DNA of 53,195 nt from Alphaproteobacteria bacterium (GTDB lineage Bacteria; Pseudomonadota; Alphaproteobacteria; Rhizobiales; Aestuariivirgaceae): contig JAHEBA010000012.1 in NCBI GenBank assembly GCA_024642465.1, positions 1 through 53,195 on the forward strand. The letters are read 5' to 3'. A model generated the notes under the pieces. That model was given only the letters and a program-made list of their open reading frames with translations. It did not search any database and had not been told where the DNA came from. Numbering within the stretch: position 1 is the first letter of the stretch; every line of letters begins with the position of its first letter. A program made the position numbers and the translations under genes. Positions 49,846-53,195 of this stretch are shown here, piece after piece.

Positions 49846-50718
49846 ATGCGCCTTGATGACGAGAAAGCCAGTTCAAACGTTGAAGACCGGCGCGGCCAGG
49901 GCGGCATGGGGCGTGGAGGCATCCGCATTCCCATGGGCCGTGGTAGCGGCATCGGCATCGGCACCATCGTCATCCTTGGCATCATGTGGCTGGTGTTCGG
50001 CATCAATCCGCTCGACATGCTGACCGGCGGCATGCAGCCCCAGCAGCAGACCCAGCAGGTGCCGCAGTCTCCCTCGGCAGGGGGCTCTGCCACATCGGAC
50101 GAGTGGGGGCAGTTCGCCGCCAAGGTGCTCGGCACCACCGAACGCACATGGACCCGTGTGTTCCAGGAAAACGGCCGCACCTACGAAGCGCCTCGCATGG
50201 TGCTGTTTTCCGGTTTCGTCCAGTCGGCTTGCGGCATGGCGCAGTCGGCAATGGGTCCGTTCTATTGCCCTCGTGACAACAAGGTCTACATCGACCTCAC
50301 CTTTTTCCAGGACATGCGGTCGCGTCTCGGCGCGGGCGGTGATTTTGCCTACGCCTACGTGATCGCGCACGAGGTCGGTCACCACGTCCAGAACCAGCTC
50401 GGCATTGCCGACAAGGTCATGGCGGCGCGCATGCGGTCCTCGCAGGCCGAGGCCAACCAGCTTTCCGTGCGCATGGAACTACAGGCTGACTGTCTGGCTG
50501 GCGTGTGGGCGCGAGACAACAAGAACCTGCTCGAGCAGGGCGACATCGAAGAAGCCCTCAATGCGGCAACCGCAATTGGCGATGATCGCCTGCAAAAACG
50601 CAGCCAGGGTTATGTGGTGCCGGAGTCGTTCACGCACGGTACGTCGGCGCAGCGCACGACATGGCTCAAGCGCGGCATGGAAACCGGCAGCATTTCTGCC
50701 TGTGATACGTTCAGCTGA
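49846..50718 (+). CDS. Neutral zinc metallopeptidase (YpfJ-type)
   Basis: A 290-residue membrane-anchored protein of the PF04228-type zinc peptidase family. A short glycine/arginine-rich N-terminus is followed by one helix (GIGTIVILGIMWLVFGI). The catalytic HExxH motif is AHEVGHHVQNQLG near residues 175-187, with the downstream MELQADCLAGVWA containing the third metal ligand. CGMAQSAMGPFYCP and the C-terminal CDTFS provide cysteines. ATG 49846 follows GGAGG. Substrates are unknown for the family. It is transcribed alone. Confidence 0.92.
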   Translation: MRLDDEKASSNVEDRRGQGGMGRGGIRIPMGRGSGIGIGTIVILGIMWLVFGINPLDMLTGGMQPQQQTQQVPQSPSAGGSATSDEWGQFAAKVLGTTERTWTRVFQENGRTYEAPRMVLFSGFVQSACGMAQSAMGPFYCPRDNKVYIDLTFFQDMRSRLGAGGDFAYAYVIAHEVGHHVQNQLGIADKVMAARMRSSQAEANQLSVRMELQADCLAGVWARDNKNLLEQGDIEEALNAATAIGDDRLQKRSQGYVVPESFTHGTSAQRTTWLKRGMETGSISACDTFS

Positions 50719-51228
50719 CACCGGCCCGCCAAATAATCAACACAACACGTTGATTTTGTTATATTAAAAAAGAAAGTCGTTCAGTTCACCCCACAAAAAA
50801 CCCCACAACAGGCTTTGAAGTGAGGCTCTAACAGGTTTCACTTTCGATTCCTGGCCGTTCGCAGAAAATGCACGGCAGCGTCGGCGGCCTGTCCAGAGAT
50901 GCGCCCAGGCCATAGGTTTCTATCGGCCTGGGTATGACCTCAGCGCAAAGCAGGCGCTCCCCGAAGGAAACGCCCGTCAAAACTGCAAGCCTGAGATTGT
51001 CTGGTGTCAGGCAGCTACGGCCTTGCGTCTGGTATCGCATTCCATAGATCGTGCCCCAAACAGGCATAACGCGAGAGCCGTGCGCCTTGCCGCCGAATTT
51101 ATTATGCAGCCGAACACCCCGCTACCAAAGATACCTGCTTTGGGCAGAAAAGTAGACTTCTTGCTGTGCCGAGAATCGAGTGAGTGCAACAAGCATTCTC
51201 GCGGAAAGGACAGGCGACAAGCGCCTAG
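50719..51228. other. Intergenic stretch without a convincing gene
   Basis: About 510 bases with visibly lower GC than the rest of the window at its start. A weak stem (AATCAAC 50735-50741, GTTGATT 50749-50755) followed by a T-rich run may end the metallopeptidase transcript. A 79-residue minus-strand frame (50828-51067) is open but I do not recognise it. No tRNA-like or integrase-like sequence was seen. Confidence 0.45.
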
Positions 51229-51435
51229 CCGACCACGTCAGCAGCCAGTATCGCAGCTAGTCGAGGTGCCACGCAGTCATCTCCTGAAGAGGCCCGATTC
51301 CACTCAAAGATCAGCGAAAAAATCGCCTATTACAACATCGCAATTGAAAGCCCAGTCACTCTTGCCGACCGTCATATTGAACGCAATGATAGCCCGTTCT
51401 GCGAGCTACTCGCCAAGCTCATGCAGTTAACTTGA
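51229..51435 (+). pseudogene. Possible gene remnant
   Basis: A protein-like frame without a start codon. It ends with SPEEARFHSKISEKIAYYNI and then TLADRHIERNDSPFCELLAKL before the TGA at 51433. A second fragment, ILAERTGDKRLADHVSSQYR, lies just upstream in another frame (about 51190-51260). Together they look like the frameshifted tail of a decayed gene whose identity I do not know. Confidence 0.3.
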
Positions 51436-51472
51436 TCTGCGCCACTCGACGGAAGTGGTGCCGCTACTCCGC

Positions 51473-52378
51473 CTAGGGTTTTGCTTTGAAGATAGCCTGA
51501 TACCGCGGGGCAAAGAAGGCTGTGAAGGCCTTGACTTCCGGGCGACGATACGCGTCTGGGCTGATAAGAAGCCAGGAGACAGACGAAGTCCCTTCAGGAG
51601 GTGGAAAGCACTGCCTCAGGTAGGAGTCGTCGCGGGCAAGCGATGTTGGCGCGATGCCTATGCCAATGCCGGCCTTTATTGCGGCAATCATTGCTTCGAC
51701 ATCTGAGCAGCGCGAGACGATCTGTATGCTGTCTATGCGATCCAGAAGCCATTCGTTGACGCCAAAGGTACTCGAATATCGATCATAGACCACGAACTTG
51801 TGTCCGCCGAATTCCGATGGTGAGCTCGGAAGTCCATTGCGTTCTGCATAAGCGACCGATGCATACAGGGAGGCGGTGACCCGCTCGTTCAGTTTTCGGC
51901 AAATCAACCGGTCATCTTTAATCTTCTTCGCGATCCGGATCGCTACGTCGGCCTCCCCGGCGGCGAGATCAAGCACATCATCGGTCGAAATGAACTCAAA
52001 ATGGGTTCCGGGATGCTCCGCACTGAAGTCGGATAGGATCCTTGCAAAGTTGGTGGAGAAGTTCACTCGAGGAGCTGTGATCCGTATGGGGTGAGAATTA
52101 GCCCTTAGCGAATTCTCTGCTTCGCCAACAAACGCAGCTATTGAGGCGTCTACATCTTCTGCGGCTAACAGCAGTCGTTTGGCTTCCTGTGTTGGATGAA
52201 ATCCCCGCGTATCCCTGTCAAACAGCGTCAATCTGAGCGCGTGCTCCAAGGCATCAATCCGCCGGGCGACAGTTGGTTGTGACATGCCAAGCTGCCTGGA
52301 AGCAGCCAATGTCGAACCTGTTCTCACAACTGCGAGAAAGACCTTGATGTCAGACCAGTTGCTGAAAGAGCTCTTCAT
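51473..52378 (-). CDS. LysR family transcriptional regulator
   Basis: A 301-residue LysR-type protein. The helix-turn-helix region is FSNWSDIKVFLAVVRTGSTL to about residue 65, containing AASRQLGMSQPTVARRIDALE, followed by the effector domain. ATG 52378 is chosen because it fits the family N-terminus (MKSSFSNWSD); the longer frame to 52501 overlaps the divergent small gene. Codon use is less GC-rich than in most of the window, suggesting later acquisition. It is divergent from a small hypothetical gene. Target unknown. Confidence 0.85.
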   Translation of the reverse strand: MKSSFSNWSDIKVFLAVVRTGSTLAASRQLGMSQPTVARRIDALEHALRLTLFDRDTRGFHPTQEAKRLLLAAEDVDASIAAFVGEAENSLRANSHPIRITAPRVNFSTNFARILSDFSAEHPGTHFEFISTDDVLDLAAGEADVAIRIAKKIKDDRLICRKLNERVTASLYASVAYAERNGLPSSPSEFGGHKFVVYDRYSSTFGVNEWLLDRIDSIQIVSRCSDVEAMIAAIKAGIGIGIAPTSLARDDSYLRQCFPPPEGTSSVSWLLISPDAYRRPEVKAFTAFFAPRYQAIFKAKP

Positions 52379-52467
52379 TTTTGAAGAACAGCACAACGTC
52401 AGGCGGGATACCAGTGGAATGTTGCACTCGGATAAATTTGCTTCGGCTGGTTTATTTCCGAAAGGAC

Positions 52468-52695
52468 ATGAAAATGATGCAGCTGACCTCCTTGCTAGCA
52501 TTCTGGCAGAAACTAAGGATGCTAGCTGATCTCTTCACCGGCAACTCTGCGCGAACCTCTGATCCCGAACAGTTCATGGAAACCAGGCGGGCCGCACAAG
52601 AAGTGCTATTCGAAAACATCTGGAGCCACCCGGAAGCGTTTTCGAATGAGCTCGACCTCTACTACCAAGCGCACTTATGTCGTGGCTTGGAGTAA
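52468..52695 (+). CDS. Small hypothetical protein divergent from LysR
   Basis: A 75-residue protein starting at ATG 52468 after AAAGGA. The N-terminus is hydrophobic/amphipathic (MKMMQLTSLLAFWQKLRML); the C-terminal part, EVLFENIWSHPEAFSNELDL, looks folded. I do not recognise it. It is divergent from the LysR gene with an 89-base gap and could be its target. A longer frame from 52381 is open but lacks a ribosome site. Confidence 0.45.
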   Translation: MKMMQLTSLLAFWQKLRMLADLFTGNSARTSDPEQFMETRRAAQEVLFENIWSHPEAFSNELDLYYQAHLCRGLE

Positions 52696-52904
52696 CTGCC
52701 CTCCTCTCAGTCCGCGTTATTTGGTGATCTTGAAATCGACTTCATGGCTCGTCTCTTTGAGGGCGTACTGCTATGCCCGTCGAGTGAGGGATGCCAGAAA
52801 GGAGATCCCGCGTGAGAAAGAAACTTGCCGCGCCCAAAAAACAGGAGCAACTTCAATAAGGCGGCGTTCTACTTGAGGGATGCCGGATCAAGGATTAGGC
52901 GACA

Positions 52905-53195
52905 GTGAAACAGGAACTTCTGCCGACCGACCATTACGGAGTTGTGATCTGGCTCGGCCGGACCCCACTGCGTCAGGACATCCTGAAGGGCGTCGAAGAG
53001 GCCGAAATCATGCTCGGCTTCGAGGGCATCGCCGGGGACGTTCATGAAGGGTCGACGCGGCCATCATGCTCGCGAGTTACACAGCTTTACCCTTTGAACA
53101 CAGAAATTCGCAACACACGCCAGCTGACTATTCTTTCAGCTGAGAACCTTGCAGAGATCGCGCGCGACATGGGGCTCGAGAGGCTCGCGCCTGAG
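52905..53195 (+). CDS. MOSC domain-containing protein (3' end outside window)
   Basis: At least 97 codons, running off the window. The MOSC (molybdenum cofactor sulfurase C-terminal) pattern is clear: GVVIWLGRTP, then GIAGDVHEGSTRPSCSRV, then EIRNTRQLTILSAENLAEIA. These proteins bind or transfer a sulfur or a molybdopterin-linked ligand; many small ones are of unknown role. The start is GTG 52905, since a TAG lies three codons upstream in frame. The cysteine in RPSCSRV is usually R-P-S-x-x-R-V in the family. Confidence 0.75.
   Translation, partial: MKQELLPTDHYGVVIWLGRTPLRQDILKGVEEAEIMLGFEGIAGDVHEGSTRPSCSRVTQLYPLNTEIRNTRQLTILSAENLAEIARDMGLERLAPE

Noticed and set aside
50735..50775. AT-rich stem as an attachment site or origin
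   Set aside because: Only a 7-bp stem; no direct repeat partner, integrase or tRNA gene nearby, so at most a weak terminator.
52819..52866. Fifteen-codon frame starting at a GTG after AAGGAG between the small hypothetical gene and the MOSC gene
   Set aside because: Too short and lysine/glutamine-biased to support without conservation data.

Overview
The window reads as one chromosomal segment of a GC-rich alphaproteobacterium, probably marine or plant-associated and close to Hyphomicrobiales or Rhodobacterales. The hints are a DddP-type DMSP lyase, a second glutamyl-tRNA synthetase, tripartite tricarboxylate (TTT) transport genes, many betaine and N-methyl-amine oxidases, and a leader-controlled type III ornithine decarboxylase. 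I saw no rRNA, tRNA, CRISPR array or intact mobile element. Gene functions are recognised from sequence motifs; no database search was possible.

Layout. (1) 1-5477, plus strand: end of a polyamine/opine-type ABC importer (two permeases), a DUF1194 von Willebrand-like secreted protein, an ornithine cyclodeaminase-family enzyme and an old-yellow-enzyme demethylase. (2) 5488-7561: a CatDE-like VOC + DoxX pair facing a divergent LysR regulator. (3) 7614-10985: a second demethylase paralogue and an MmgE/PrpD protein. (4) 11058-13532: three YeeE/YedE sulfur-transport genes around an ATTC-N8-GAAT site of the SqrR/BigR persulfide-repressor type; one of the three is frameshifted. (5) 13600-22945: a cupin DMSP-lyase-like gene, then a minus-strand operon of two FAD/GcvT demethylases, an enolase-superfamily enzyme, an Fe(II)/2-oxoglutarate oxygenase and DddP. 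(6) 22988-28231: a second DUF1194 gene and a peptide-type ABC importer whose two ATPases are fused and carry an extra C-terminal domain. (7) 28599-31960: PhnD-like binding protein, GST, EamA permease, lipid kinase. (8) 32388-33690: ornithine decarboxylase behind an arginine-rich leader peptide. (9) 33636-39001, minus: nadE, copper amine oxidase, gltX, DCC protein. (10) 39165-49746: degenerate histidine kinase, GntR regulator, oxalate genes oxc and frc, an ALDH1L1-type formyltransferase, a universal stress protein and a TTT transporter, tied together by a shared TGGTATACCA operator. (11) 49846-53195: zinc metallopeptidase, then a less GC-rich, partly decayed stretch with a LysR gene, a small ORF and the start of a MOSC protein.

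Two themes stand out. Regions 1, 3 and 5 look like catabolism of methylated osmolytes (betaines, N-methyl amino acids, DMSP), with methyl groups passed to tetrahydrofolate. Region 10 looks like a complete oxalate uptake and breakdown module. Its formyltransferase may move the formyl group of formyl-CoA straight onto tetrahydrofolate, which would link oxalate to the same one-carbon pool. That link, the DddP operon and the decarboxylase leader peptide are the best candidates for undescribed biology.
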